Assembly (NCBI RefSeq): GCF_033954455.1
Contig: NZ_CP121473.1
Span: 2,838,501-2,902,500, forward strand
Length of the DNA: 64,000 nt
Source: Thiorhodovibrio litoralis
GTDB lineage: Bacteria; Pseudomonadota; Gammaproteobacteria; Chromatiales; Chromatiaceae
Direction of reading: 5' to 3'
Below the pieces are notes generated by a model. The model was given only the letters and a program-made list of their open reading frames with translations. It was not told the origin of the DNA and made no database searches. Of this stretch, positions 36,531-45,590 are shown piece after piece; position 1 is the first letter of the stretch; every line of letters begins with the position of its first letter. Both the position numbers and the translations under genes were made by a program.

Positions 36531-37496
36531 AGCAACAGTTCCGATCTCGCGCGCGAAGGCCTCGAGCTTTTGGGTGTCGGCGGTGAACAGCCGGATGCCC
36601 TCGGCGAGTTTTTCCGTCGCCATGGCCACTTCGTTGAGCCCCCAGCGGAAGGCTTTTTCGTCGAAGCTGACCCGTTCGATGTCCATTTCCCGCGCGGCGG
36701 CGGCATCCAGCTTGCGCTCGAGTGGGCCATCCTTGCCAGAGAGCTCATCAAGCAGAGCAGGGGAGATGGTCAGATAATCACAGCCGGCAAGGGCCAGGAT
36801 TTCCTCGCGATTCCTGAAGCTCGCGCCCATCACCACGGTGTCATAGCCATGGCGCTTGTAGTAATTGAAAATGCGCTGCACTGAGAGCACACCAGGGTCC
36901 TGATCGGCTGGATAACTATCGACATGCTCAGCCGCCTTGTACCAGTCGAGAATGCGCCCGACGAAGGGCGAAATCAGTGTCACCCCGGCATCGGCGCAGG
37001 CGACCGCTTGCGGAAAGCTGAACAGCAGCGTCAGATTGCAATGAATGCCGCGACGCTCAAGCTCGGCCGCAGCCTGAATGCCTTCCCAGGTCGAGGCGAT
37101 CTTAAACAGCACCCGCGAGGTCGGATCGACGCCGATCTCCTGATAGAGATTCACCAAGCGTTCAGCACGTGCAATCGTCCCTTGGGTATCGAATGACAGC
37201 CTGGCGTCGATTTCGGTCGAGACCCGCCCAGGGACGATCTTGAGGATTTCCTGGCCAAAGTTGACCGCCAGTTTGTCCATAATCCAGCCGGTCTGTTCGT
37301 CGGTATCGCCGCCCTTGCGCTGACCATAGGCCAGCGCATCCTCTAGCAGATGCCTGTAGTGTGAGATTTGCGCCGCCTTGAAGAGCAAGGACGGATTCGT
37401 CGTGGCATCCTGCGGCTTGTAAGCGGCGATGGATTCGAAATCGCCGGTGTCGGCGACGACCGTCGTCATGGTCTTGAGCTGGTCGAGCTGATTCAT
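36522..37496 (-). CDS. talB: transaldolase
   Basis: The 324-residue enzyme ([20 protein letters not shown]) has the Schiff-base lysine in [12 protein letters not shown] (~residue 132). It also has the family motifs [12 protein letters not shown] and [19 protein letters not shown]. It moves dihydroxyacetone units in the non-oxidative pentose phosphate and related carbon-fixation pathways. Length and sequence fit the E. coli TalB class. It is read alone and converges on pdxJ. Confidence 0.96.
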   Translation of the reverse strand: MNQLDQLKTMTTVVADTGDFESIAAYKPQDATTNPSLLFKAAQISHYRHLLEDALAYGQRKGGDTDEQTGWIMDKLAVNFGQEILKIVPGRVSTEIDARLSFDTQGTIARAERLVNLYQEIGVDPTSRVLFKIASTWEGIQAAAELERRGIHCNLTLLFSFPQAVACADAGVTLISPFVGRILDWYKAAEHVDSYPADQDPGVLSVQRIFNYYKRHGYDTVVMGASFRNREEILALAGCDYLTISPALLDELSGKDGPLERKLDAAAAREMDIERVSFDEKAFRWGLNEVAMATEKLAEGIRLFTADTQKLEAFAREIGTVAGA

Positions 37497-37738
37497 AATA
37501 AGCCTCCGGAAGTGATGAAAAGAACGAGATCGAACAACGGGCGCAAAGCAATGGACCTTCTACGAATAATGGGGCCTTTCGCCTGAGTTTGAACGACGGG
37601 AAAACGACTAAAGTTACAATTCCGCGAGACCCGCACCGACAGGCGGAAGGATTAGCCGCGAACCCCTCAGCCAGCAAATCGGCTTCGGTCCAGTCCTGGC
37701 GCGGCTTCGCGGCCTGTCGGCCCCGACATGGAATTGCG

Positions 37739-37754
37739 CATAATCTATATTATG
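37739..37754. promoter_or_regulatory. AT-rich dyad in the talB/GIY-YIG intergenic region
   Basis: CATAAT-CTAT-ATTATG is a perfect 6-bp inverted repeat in an otherwise GC-rich gap, about 210 bases upstream of the GIY-YIG-like gene. TTGCGC lies just before it. It could be an operator or promoter element. The rest of the 469-base gap (37497-37965) shows no gene or RNA I can recognise. Confidence 0.3.
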
Positions 37755-37965
37755 TAAAGTCATGTATGGCAAGGTCAGCGCTGACCCATGCATCCGAACC
37801 AGCCTTCGTTCGGCTATTGAGCGCGTTGAGATGGCAGCCGCGTTTGTTTGGGACTGTCTCTGGCGAGCGGCCCCTCTTTCAGTCCCAGGGCTTTTCGCGC
37901 AGCGTTGCTCGGCTGTGATAACCTTCCGGCCAAGCCACAAGTAGAATGCAAGGAGCTTCCGAGAA

Positions 37966-38244
37966 ATGTCTGAAGGCTGGTACGTCTATATCGCCGAATG
38001 CACGGACAATTCTTATTTCACCGGCATAACGCAAAACATCACCGATGTCCGGGAAAGCTCGGATTACATCCGCAATCGTTCGCTCAAGTCGGTGCCCTGG
38101 TGTCGCATGGTCGAAAGCAAGGCCACCGCGACGCTGCTGCAGACGCACATCCGCGGCCTGAATCGCCAGCTGAAGGAATACGTCGTCTACAACGAGCTCG
38201 AATGCGACCGGGTGCTCAAGCTGTCAAAGAAAATGACCCACTGA
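37966..38244 (+). CDS. small GIY-YIG-like protein lacking catalytic residues
   Basis: The 92-residue protein starts WYVYIAECTDNSYFTGIT, which aligns by eye with the first strand pair of GIY-YIG nuclease domains of the UvrC/YhbQ type (usually WYVYILRCADGSLYTGIT). The catalytic Glu expected in the later EALRREAEIK helix is replaced (ATLLQTHIRGLN). The ERR part of the family's helix 1 becomes DVRESSDYI. It may therefore be a non-cleaving derivative. It stands alone, 28 bp before the convergent gspB stop. Confidence 0.7.
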   Translation: MSEGWYVYIAECTDNSYFTGITQNITDVRESSDYIRNRSLKSVPWCRMVESKATATLLQTHIRGLNRQLKEYVVYNELECDRVLKLSKKMTH

Positions 38245-38272
38245 TCCACCTGTTCGGTCTGGACGCGAAGCA

Positions 38273-39295
38273 TTATCGGTGCTCAAAGAAGTACTCGCCC
38301 TCAAAGCTCATGATGGCGCCTGCCTCGGTGATCTCTTCGATCTTCAATCCCCCGGGAGTCACTTCCTGCTCCCCCAGCTTGTTGCCGTTAATATAGACAA
38401 AGCGGCTGTCGGGGCTTTCATTGTAAACATGCACCGAGATGCGATATGGCGGCAAACGCTGACGCAGCGACGCGGACGGCGCGTCTGGTGAAGGATGATC
38501 CGATGTTATTGGGGTGTCCGTCCGGGCTTCAGGACCGGAGACGCTTCCATCTGGCGCGGTGCTTGTATTTTCTATGCTTGCGGTCTCTGAGTGTCTTGGC
38601 AGTTCTCGCGGAACTGCTTGTGCCTTGTTCGGTCTTGCACCAGTCGTCGCTGAAGCACCGCCGCGTCGCTTTACCGACTCCTTGAATGCGTCAATCTCCG
38701 CTTTGAGCTCTCGCGGCACTCCTGCGTCTTGTGGTAAGTCGTCCTGGCTGAGCAAGGACTGATCGAACGCCGCACCGGGCGGTGATTGGGCCGAGGTTGA
38801 AAGGCGATCCCCAAGCACCGCACGACGGATTTCGTCGCCCCCCCGCGGCAACGGCCGCCCATCGGGAGCTGGGGCCGGAACAATCAACAGGTTTGGCTCT
38901 TCTGCGACCAAATCGCCTGAGTCCTCCGTCCTCTCGGACTCCGCTCCAGACTGGGCAATCGGGTTGGGCGCGCTGGAACCCTCGCCGGCACCTTCCACAG
39001 CTGCGGGCTCCAAGCTTGAGGCATTTTGATCGGATTGCGCGGTCTGGGGCTGTAAGCCTGGCACATTGGGTGAGCTTTGGGAGCTGACAGGCGCTGGCAT
39101 TTCGGCCCCGGAGCGCAGGACGGCGTAAAGCGCCACCATAAGAGCTAAGGCAGCCAAAACAGCCGATGCGATCACCCACGGGTGCGGCTGGTCGCGGTCC
39201 GGCAACTGCTCAAGCCAGTTTTCCTCCATTCGCGGTAATTGGCCAAGCGCCCGCTGGTGTTGGGACTTTTTTAGCGCGTCGAGGATATAGGACAT
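38273..39295 (-). CDS. gspB: general secretion pathway protein GspB
   Basis: The 340-residue protein begins MSYILDALKKSQHQRALGQL, the typical GspB/PulB N-terminus. It has one membrane helix (~45-63), a long low-complexity periplasmic linker (Pro/Ser/Ala/Gln/Glu-rich, ~65-265) and the C-terminal T2SB domain (PYRISVHVYNES...VYINGNKLGE, ~280-340). GspB works with the ATPase ExeA/GspA in placing the type II secretin through peptidoglycan. It lies 67 bp downstream of exeA on the same strand; no other gsp genes are in the window. Confidence 0.92.
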   Translation of the reverse strand: MSYILDALKKSQHQRALGQLPRMEENWLEQLPDRDQPHPWVIASAVLAALALMVALYAVLRSGAEMPAPVSSQSSPNVPGLQPQTAQSDQNASSLEPAAVEGAGEGSSAPNPIAQSGAESERTEDSGDLVAEEPNLLIVPAPAPDGRPLPRGGDEIRRAVLGDRLSTSAQSPPGAAFDQSLLSQDDLPQDAGVPRELKAEIDAFKESVKRRGGASATTGARPNKAQAVPRELPRHSETASIENTSTAPDGSVSGPEARTDTPITSDHPSPDAPSASLRQRLPPYRISVHVYNESPDSRFVYINGNKLGEQEVTPGGLKIEEITEAGAIMSFEGEYFFEHR

Positions 39296-39362
39296 GACGG
39301 AAAGGCCGTTCTTCGTGCTTTCAGCTGCGCTTGTTGGTGAGATGTCGTGCTTTTACTTGCCT

Positions 39363-41330
39363 TCATGGCTCTGGTCTTTGCCGCTGCGCGTCCGCTTCGG
39401 TAGTCAACGCATTCGCAAGCAAAATCAGGGTGTGAGGCCCCGCAATGCCGTCGATATCAAGCCCTTGTGCGGACTGGAAAGCGCGAACCTGGGTCATTAA
39501 TGTCTGATCATAATCATCCCCCTCCGGGAGTAGTGGATCACCCGCCGGCCAGGCGCGCAATTGGGCGCGCAGCCAACGAATGCTCTCGGGCGCCGCCGCG
39601 CGACCGATGACACTGTCGCCAGTTGGCGGCAGTTGCCACAGGAGGAGATAGTCACCTGACCACCGCTGATCGATCTCGGCGATTGGCACAACTGCAGGCG
39701 CCCTGCCCTCGCCGGCATCGATGGACGCGAATTCATCGTTGATCCCGACAACGATGACCTGACCTTGGGCGCCATCCGCCAAACTGAGCTGCAATGCAAA
39801 GGGTCGATCGAAGCGCCGCAGATCGCTCCACCGCCCTTGACCGCGCTCGCAGGCCAGGCCAATAGACGGGAGTGTGTCGCAGGTCGCCGGCTTATCATCT
39901 GACTTACCATCTGAAAGCGAAACGCCCCAGGCATGCAGCAAGGTTTGCAATGCCTGTTCTGAATTTCTCAACAGGGTGTCCAATGGAGGCGATTGGATGC
40001 CAGATTGGATGCCAGAGATGATGCTGTCACTCGTAATCGTTAACAGCCGCGGACGCGCGGGCGCTTTGATTGGCTCAGACCCAGCAGCTTTGTTCGGTGC
40101 CTCGGGCTCGCTTGCGCTGACGGCTGGCTCCTCGGTCGATTCTGCAGTGTCGATTGGATCAGTCGATGTGCCGGCGATTTCCTCTTGCTGCTGTGGTAAG
40201 TCCGCTTCCGATGCGACGTCCGCATTGGCGGGGCTAGCCGTTTCAGATTGAATGTCCTGCGCCTGCGCAGCACCCGGGCTTCGATTTTTGACCTCCGCGG
40301 CCAGCGCATCCCCGCCCGATGCATCCGTTGGGTTCTCGCCGCTAGGCCCAGGCTGATCGGCGACATCTTCTTGCACGCCCGCTCGCTCGGGCACGTCGAC
40401 GCGAGGTGCCCATGGCATAGGCAGCAAGCCGGAGGCGCCAACCCATAATCCCGCCATGGCAGCCATCATCGCAGCTGCAGCAATTCCCAACCATTGCCGC
40501 CGGGGCCAGGGTTGCGAGCAGTCGTTGCCACGCACCTCACGCGCGGCCTGATCAACGATGGCTGCGTTGGCCTGCAGTCGATGACTGACCGCAGCACCGA
40601 GCAAGGCGCGGTCGCAGATCAGGTTGATCAGCCGCGGCACCCCGCCTGAATGATGATGCACGCGTCGCACAGCAGCCCGCGAAAACAGCGGGCGCTCGAC
40701 GCCAGCCACCGAGAGGCGATGACGGATGTAGGCGGAAGTTTCTGCCAAGGATAGCGGCACCAAATGAAACCGCGCCGTAATCCGTTGATTGAGCTGGCGC
40801 AGCTCATTTTTCGCAAGCAGGGTGCGCAATTCCGGCTGGCCGACCAGAAAGATCTGCAGCAGTTTGTGCTTGGTTGTTTCCAGGTTCGTCAGCAGGCGAA
40901 CCTGCTCGAGCACCACAGGCCTGAGATTCTGAGCTTCATCGATGATCAGCACTGGCTGCCGACCGCGTGCATGGCAATCAAGCAGATAATTGTTCAGTCG
41001 GTCGAGCATGATCTTGGTCGATCTTTCGCCGGGCGAAAGTTCGACGCCAAATTCCTCGCACACCGCAGCCATAAGCTCCATGCCGGTAAGCGCAGGGTTG
41101 AGCACCAGGCCGATTTCAACCCCCTCCGGCAGTTGTTCCAGAAAGGCACGGCAGACGGTGGTCTTCCCGGTGCCAACCTCGCCTGTCAAAAGCACGAATC
41201 CACCGGTTTCGCTCGCGCCATAGAGCAAATGCGCGAGCGCCTCCCGATGCTGTTCGCTGAGAAACAGGTACTGAGGGTCGGGCGTGATAGAAAAACTGGG
41301 TTCGGAGAGACCGAAATACTTTGGATACAC
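39363..41330 (-). CDS. exeA: ExeA/GspA-type ATPase with peptidoglycan-binding domain
   Basis: The 655-residue protein has an N-terminal AAA+ ATPase with Walker A LTGEVGTGKTT (~45-55) and Walker B VLIIDEAQNL (~127-136), then one membrane helix (~283-303). A low-complexity linker (~305-430), a C39-like region and a C-terminal peptidoglycan-binding repeat (MTQVRAFQSAQGLDIDGIAG) follow. This is the ExeA/GspA architecture; with GspB it helps insert the type II secretin. Transcribed ahead of gspB and divergently from mgtE. Confidence 0.93.
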   Translation of the reverse strand: MYPKYFGLSEPSFSITPDPQYLFLSEQHREALAHLLYGASETGGFVLLTGEVGTGKTTVCRAFLEQLPEGVEIGLVLNPALTGMELMAAVCEEFGVELSPGERSTKIMLDRLNNYLLDCHARGRQPVLIIDEAQNLRPVVLEQVRLLTNLETTKHKLLQIFLVGQPELRTLLAKNELRQLNQRITARFHLVPLSLAETSAYIRHRLSVAGVERPLFSRAAVRRVHHHSGGVPRLINLICDRALLGAAVSHRLQANAAIVDQAAREVRGNDCSQPWPRRQWLGIAAAAMMAAMAGLWVGASGLLPMPWAPRVDVPERAGVQEDVADQPGPSGENPTDASGGDALAAEVKNRSPGAAQAQDIQSETASPANADVASEADLPQQQEEIAGTSTDPIDTAESTEEPAVSASEPEAPNKAAGSEPIKAPARPRLLTITSDSIISGIQSGIQSPPLDTLLRNSEQALQTLLHAWGVSLSDGKSDDKPATCDTLPSIGLACERGQGRWSDLRRFDRPFALQLSLADGAQGQVIVVGINDEFASIDAGEGRAPAVVPIAEIDQRWSGDYLLLWQLPPTGDSVIGRAAAPESIRWLRAQLRAWPAGDPLLPEGDDYDQTLMTQVRAFQSAQGLDIDGIAGPHTLILLANALTTEADAQRQRPEP

Positions 41331-41526
41331 GAACTAACACTCAAGCAGTCACAACATTGGCACACCCGAACAGCAGCGACCGTCGGGGAGGAAAAATCAC
41401 ACGCGCACGCGTAAGAATATACCAAGCATGCCAGACCTTTCCCTGTCAAAACGGCCTTGGTGGGCGACAGCACCGCTAGCTCGCGGGATAATGCGCACAT
41501 CGGCACTCGTAAACAGGACTTGATGC

Positions 41527-42969
41527 ATGCCAAGCCAGATCGATCAAAACAATCCGCCATCGGCACAGGATGACTCCATCTCGCTGCGCTGGACGCATTC
41601 CGGGGATGCCGAGCTGTCTGCCGAGAATCGCGAGGTCATCAAGCGAATCGGCAAACTGATCAAGGCCGGCGAGCGCGATCAAGTGCGGTCCATCGTGCGC
41701 CGCTGGCGACCGCGCGATGTGGTGGAGTTGATGGTCAATTTGCCGCTCAAGCGGGCGCGCAAGCTGTTCCTCTCATTGCCATCGGGGGCGGCTGCCAAAG
41801 TAGTCGCGGCGCTAAACGACGATTTTCGCGCCGCGTTGCTTGAGGATGCCACCATCGATCGGCTGGTCGAGATTCTCGATTCCCTGGACCCGGAAACGGG
41901 TGCCGACGCGCTCGATGAGTTACCGGAGGAAGTGCAGGAGCGCCTGCTGCCGCAGCTCAAGCGCGCGAATGAGATCCTGGAGCTCAAAACCTACCAGGAT
42001 GAATCCGCCGGCAGCATCATGACGCGCAAGCTGGTCGCGGTGCCGCCCGACTGGACGCTTGAGGAAGTGGTCTCGGAGGTGCGCCGCAATGCCAGCGTGA
42101 TAAAAAAAATCTCGGTTGTCTATGTGGTTGATCGCGACCGTCGTCTGCTCGGGTACCTCAAGCTCCGCGACCTGTTGTTGAGCCCCAAGGAGCGCCGCGC
42201 CGCCGAGGCCATGCGCACCGATCATATCTCGGTCAGCTCGGAGATGGATCAGGAGGAAGTGGTGCGGATCACCCAAGCCCACGCGCTGACCTCGGTGCCC
42301 GTGGTGGACAGAGAGCGGCGCTTGCTCGGGCGGATCACGTCCGATGAACTGCAGCGCGTGACCCGCGACGAGGCCGAGGAAGACGCCCATCTGATGAGCG
42401 GCCTGTCGCCTGAGGCTCGCCCAGATGCGCCGGTACTGAGCATCGTGAAAACCCGCCTGCCCTGGCTGCTGGCCGGTCTGCTCGGCGCCACCCTGTCGGG
42501 CTCCATCGTCGGCTCTTACGATGATGAAATCGCCACGGCCGCCATCCTTGCGAGCTTTATCCCGATTGTGATGTCCATGGCCGGCAATGCCGGTATTCAG
42601 GCAGCCACAGTGGCTATTCAAGGCATCGCCACGGGCACCCTTTGGATTGGCGACCTGCCCGCGCGTCTGGGCCGCGAACTGCTTGGCGCCGCCATTAATG
42701 GTGCCACCGCGGCGGTCGTGCTTGCCGTCGTGGTCGCGGTGCTTGGCTTTGTGATTGAGCTCGAAGCGCCATTGAGGCTCGCCAGCACCGCCGGCTTCGC
42801 GCTCTTCTGCGTCACTCTGCTCGCGGTCTCCATGGGCGCCTCAGTGCCGATGATACTGAAGCACTTAGGCATCGATCCGGCCATGGCCACCGGAATTTTC
42901 ATCACCACCGGCAACGACATCATCGCGGTGCTGGTGTTCTTTTTGATTGCGACCAACCTGTATCTGTAA
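41527..42969 (+). CDS. mgtE: magnesium transporter MgtE
   Basis: The 480-residue protein has a cytosolic N-domain (~30-150, with MVNLPLKRARKLFLSLPS), two CBS domains (~150-280) and a five-helix membrane domain (~310-480), the MgtE architecture. The membrane motif for ion conduction, IVMSMAGNAGIQAATVAIQG, is present. The N- and CBS domains gate the channel by Mg2+ level. Full length. No upstream Mg2+ riboswitch is visible in the 196-base gap after exeA. Confidence 0.94.
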   Translation: MPSQIDQNNPPSAQDDSISLRWTHSGDAELSAENREVIKRIGKLIKAGERDQVRSIVRRWRPRDVVELMVNLPLKRARKLFLSLPSGAAAKVVAALNDDFRAALLEDATIDRLVEILDSLDPETGADALDELPEEVQERLLPQLKRANEILELKTYQDESAGSIMTRKLVAVPPDWTLEEVVSEVRRNASVIKKISVVYVVDRDRRLLGYLKLRDLLLSPKERRAAEAMRTDHISVSSEMDQEEVVRITQAHALTSVPVVDRERRLLGRITSDELQRVTRDEAEEDAHLMSGLSPEARPDAPVLSIVKTRLPWLLAGLLGATLSGSIVGSYDDEIATAAILASFIPIVMSMAGNAGIQAATVAIQGIATGTLWIGDLPARLGRELLGAAINGATAAVVLAVVVAVLGFVIELEAPLRLASTAGFALFCVTLLAVSMGASVPMILKHLGIDPAMATGIFITTGNDIIAVLVFFLIATNLYL

Positions 42970-43039
42970 AGGCCCCAGCGGATGTCTGACTGGCCTGCCC
43001 GAGGAGGCCCGCGCGATGATTTCTAGCCTGCCGTGCCCG

Positions 43040-43375
43040 CTACCAGGGCTTGTAGCTCAACCCGGGAATGCTCTGCTCATCGATCCGCTCCGGGAGGTCG
43101 CGAATCAAGTCGAGCAACTCCTCGCGTGTGACATAGCGCCCATATGATGCCTTGGCCGCGTCCAGCGGCACTTCGACATAGTAGCGGGACTGCTCGGGCT
43201 CCGGCAAAATCTGCAGCACGCGATCTTCGGCATCAAGAATGCCCAGGTAATCGTCCGGTGAGCTCAGCCGTCCGATCATCTGCTCGCAAATCTGCTTGGG
43301 GCTCATCGCAACCGCGCTGGTTGAAGAGACACATTCACCGGAACGGTTGATCAAGTAGAAGACACGATAGTTCAT
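43040..43375 (-). CDS. small conserved-looking protein of unknown function
   Basis: The 111-residue soluble protein (MNYRVFYLINRSGECVSSTS...) has no signal peptide or membrane segment and no recognised motif; the composition looks like an authentic gene. The ATG is preceded directly by a hairpin that covers its AGGTGG ribosome site. It converges on mgtE (70 bp apart) and shares the minus strand with, but lies downstream of, tyrA. Confidence 0.6.
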   Translation of the reverse strand: MNYRVFYLINRSGECVSSTSAVAMSPKQICEQMIGRLSSPDDYLGILDAEDRVLQILPEPEQSRYYVEVPLDAAKASYGRYVTREELLDLIRDLPERIDEQSIPGLSYKPW

Positions 43376-43390
43376 GACGCCACCTGGCGT
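43376..43390 (-). promoter_or_regulatory. hairpin covering the ribosome site of the 111-residue protein gene
   Basis: On the minus strand ACGCC-AGGT-GGCGT forms a five-base stem with the AGGT(GG) ribosome-binding element in and next to the loop, and the ATG begins one base after the stem. Such a structure could modulate translation. Confidence 0.35.
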
Positions 43391-43506
43391 GAATGGGCCG
43401 CGAAAACGCCGGCTTGATGGTTGGTTGAATACTCATAGCGGCCATGTTAGCACCGCCTGGCGGTGACGGATAATCTCCTTCTATCGCTTCCTTGTGACCA
43501 TGATCG

Positions 43507-44385
43507 CTAGGCGACCGGCTTTTCGATGCCGTCGACAAAGGCATCCCGGGCGGTCTTGGCGCGGGTGAAAATTTCGAGCAGATCTCCCTCGTCGGCGTCG
43601 CGGATGCTGGCAGCCAAATCGCTCATCTCGGTGCTAAAACGCGCGAGCATGGCGCTCAGGCTCTCGCGATTGGCGATGCAGATGTCACGCCACATCACCG
43701 GGTTGCTGGAGGCGATGCGGGTGAAGTCGCGAAAGCCGCCGGCGGCGTAGCGAAAGATCTCGTCGCTGCAGTCCATGCGGGTGAGCGCGTCGACCAGTCC
43801 GTAGGCGAGCATGTGCGGCAAGTGGCTGGTGGCAGCCAGGACTTCGTCGTGATGGGCGACTGTCATTTCGGTCACTTCCGCGCCAGTCGCCTGCCACATG
43901 GCGCGCACGCGGGCAGTGGCATCCGGGTCAGTCTCGGGCAGCGGGGTCAGGATCACCCGGCGCTGGCGAAACAGCTCCGGAAACGAGGCCCCTACCCCGC
44001 TGCGCTCGGTGCCGGCGATCGGGTGCCCGGGCACGAACCAGGGCGGAACCTGCCCGAAAACCGCGCGCGCGTCGGCCACCACGCTGCCTTTGACGCTGCC
44101 GCCATCGGTGACCAGCGCGCCGTCGGCCAGAGCTGGGGCAATGCTCGCCAGCAACGCACGCATGGCGCTGAGTGGGACAGCCAAAAACACCATGTCGGCC
44201 TCTCTCACCGCCACAGCCGGGTCCTGCTCGTAGCGGTCGATGACGCCAAGGTCCAGGGCTTGCTCCAGATTCTCGCGCGAGCGCCCGCAACCGACGATCT
44301 CGCCGACCTGCCCAGCGGCGCGCAACGCCCGGGCCAGCGAGCCGCCGATCAGGCCGACACCGATAATGGTCAGGCGCTCGATCAC
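43507..44385 (-). CDS. tyrA: prephenate dehydrogenase
   Basis: The 292-residue NAD-binding enzyme begins with a Rossmann motif, LTIIGVGLIGGSLARAL. It has the dehydrogenase motifs DGGSVKGSVV, PGHPIAGTERSG and HHDEVLAATSHLPHMLAY. It oxidatively decarboxylates prephenate or arogenate to the tyrosine precursor. It closes gyrA-serC-serA-pheA-hisC-tyrA, six bases after hisC. In many relatives aroA and cmk follow; here the operon stops. Confidence 0.94.
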   Translation of the reverse strand: MIERLTIIGVGLIGGSLARALRAAGQVGEIVGCGRSRENLEQALDLGVIDRYEQDPAVAVREADMVFLAVPLSAMRALLASIAPALADGALVTDGGSVKGSVVADARAVFGQVPPWFVPGHPIAGTERSGVGASFPELFRQRRVILTPLPETDPDATARVRAMWQATGAEVTEMTVAHHDEVLAATSHLPHMLAYGLVDALTRMDCSDEIFRYAAGGFRDFTRIASSNPVMWRDICIANRESLSAMLARFSTEMSDLAASIRDADEGDLLEIFTRAKTARDAFVDGIEKPVA

Positions 44386-44390
44386 GCGGC

Positions 44391-45518
44391 TCAGGCCTGC
44401 TCCCCGTCTTGTTGGAGCGCCTTGGCCAGTGCGGCGAGCAGACGAGCGTTCTCTTCTTGGAGCCCGATACTGATGCGCAAATGATTCGGCAGGCCGTAAT
44501 TGGCCACCGGGCGGCAGATGACGCCCTCGCGCAGCAGTGCCTGATCGACCGGGCCGGTCGGGCGGCCGAGATCTACGGTGATGAAGTTGCCGCGCGAGGG
44601 AATCGCATCAAGGCCCAGCGCGGCGAGCCCGGCGGTCAGTTGCGCCATCCCGGCGCGGTTTAGCGTTGCCGAGCGCTTCACATGATCCTGATCGGTCAGT
44701 GCCGCGATGGCGGCGGCCTGCGCTGCTGCATTGACATTGAAGGGATGCCGCACCCGGTTCATCAATTCCGCCGCGCGCGGATGGCTCAACCCATAGCCCA
44801 CCCGCAGGGCAGCGAGACCGTGAATTTTCGAGAAGGTGCGGGTGATAATCAGATTAGAAAATTCTGCCAACCAATTCACGCCATTGGGGAAATCCGGATC
44901 ATCGACATACTCGATATAGGCCTCGTCGAGCACGCAGATGCAGGTCTTGGGCATGGCGGCGATGAAGGCCTTCAGCGGATCAGCCGTCAGCCAGGTGCCG
45001 GTCGGATTGTTGGGATTGGCGATCCACACTACCCTCGTCTGATCCGTGATCAGGTCGGCCATGGCGTCGAGATCATGGCCGTAATCCTTGGCCGTGGCCA
45101 CCCGTGCCGTCGCCCCGACCGCCTGGGTGGCGATGGGGTAGACGGCGAAGGCGTGCTGGGAGAAGACGGACTCCTGCCCCGGGTGCAAAAAGGTGCGCGC
45201 AACCAGGTCGAGCACATCGTTGGAGCCATTGCCGATGGTGACCATGTCCGCATCGACATCATGGTGGCGCGCAATAGCATGGCGCAATGCAAAACCGCCG
45301 CCATCCGGGTAGCGACCCAGCTCGGCCGCCGCCTCGGCATAGGCTGCGCGCGCCTGCTCGCCGGGGCCGAGCGGATTCTCGTTGGAAGCGAGCTTAACCG
45401 ACTCACGAATGCCAAGCTCGCGCTCCAACTCGGAAATGGGCTTGCCGGGGACGTAGGGATTTAGCGCATCGATATGCGGTGCCGGACTGGGATGAAAAGC
45501 GTTTGCGGTTCGGGTCAT
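44391..45518 (-). CDS. hisC: histidinol-phosphate / aromatic aminotransferase
   Basis: The 375-residue class I/II PLP aminotransferase has the lysine in ITRTFSKIHGLAALRVGYG, the motif NPNNPTGTW and the N-terminal SNENPLGPG, typical of HisC. It converts imidazole-acetol phosphate to histidinol phosphate, and in this gene neighbourhood (pheA, tyrA) it probably also transaminates aromatic amino acids. It lies between pheA and tyrA, as in other proteobacterial aro clusters. Confidence 0.93.
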   Translation of the reverse strand: MTRTANAFHPSPAPHIDALNPYVPGKPISELERELGIRESVKLASNENPLGPGEQARAAYAEAAAELGRYPDGGGFALRHAIARHHDVDADMVTIGNGSNDVLDLVARTFLHPGQESVFSQHAFAVYPIATQAVGATARVATAKDYGHDLDAMADLITDQTRVVWIANPNNPTGTWLTADPLKAFIAAMPKTCICVLDEAYIEYVDDPDFPNGVNWLAEFSNLIITRTFSKIHGLAALRVGYGLSHPRAAELMNRVRHPFNVNAAAQAAAIAALTDQDHVKRSATLNRAGMAQLTAGLAALGLDAIPSRGNFITVDLGRPTGPVDQALLREGVICRPVANYGLPNHLRISIGLQEENARLLAALAKALQQDGEQA

Positions 45519-45590
45519 GATGATTCGGTGAGATTCTGCGCTTCAGGAGGAAACAGCATCGCTAGATCGCCATGTTTCGGGCAACCATGA

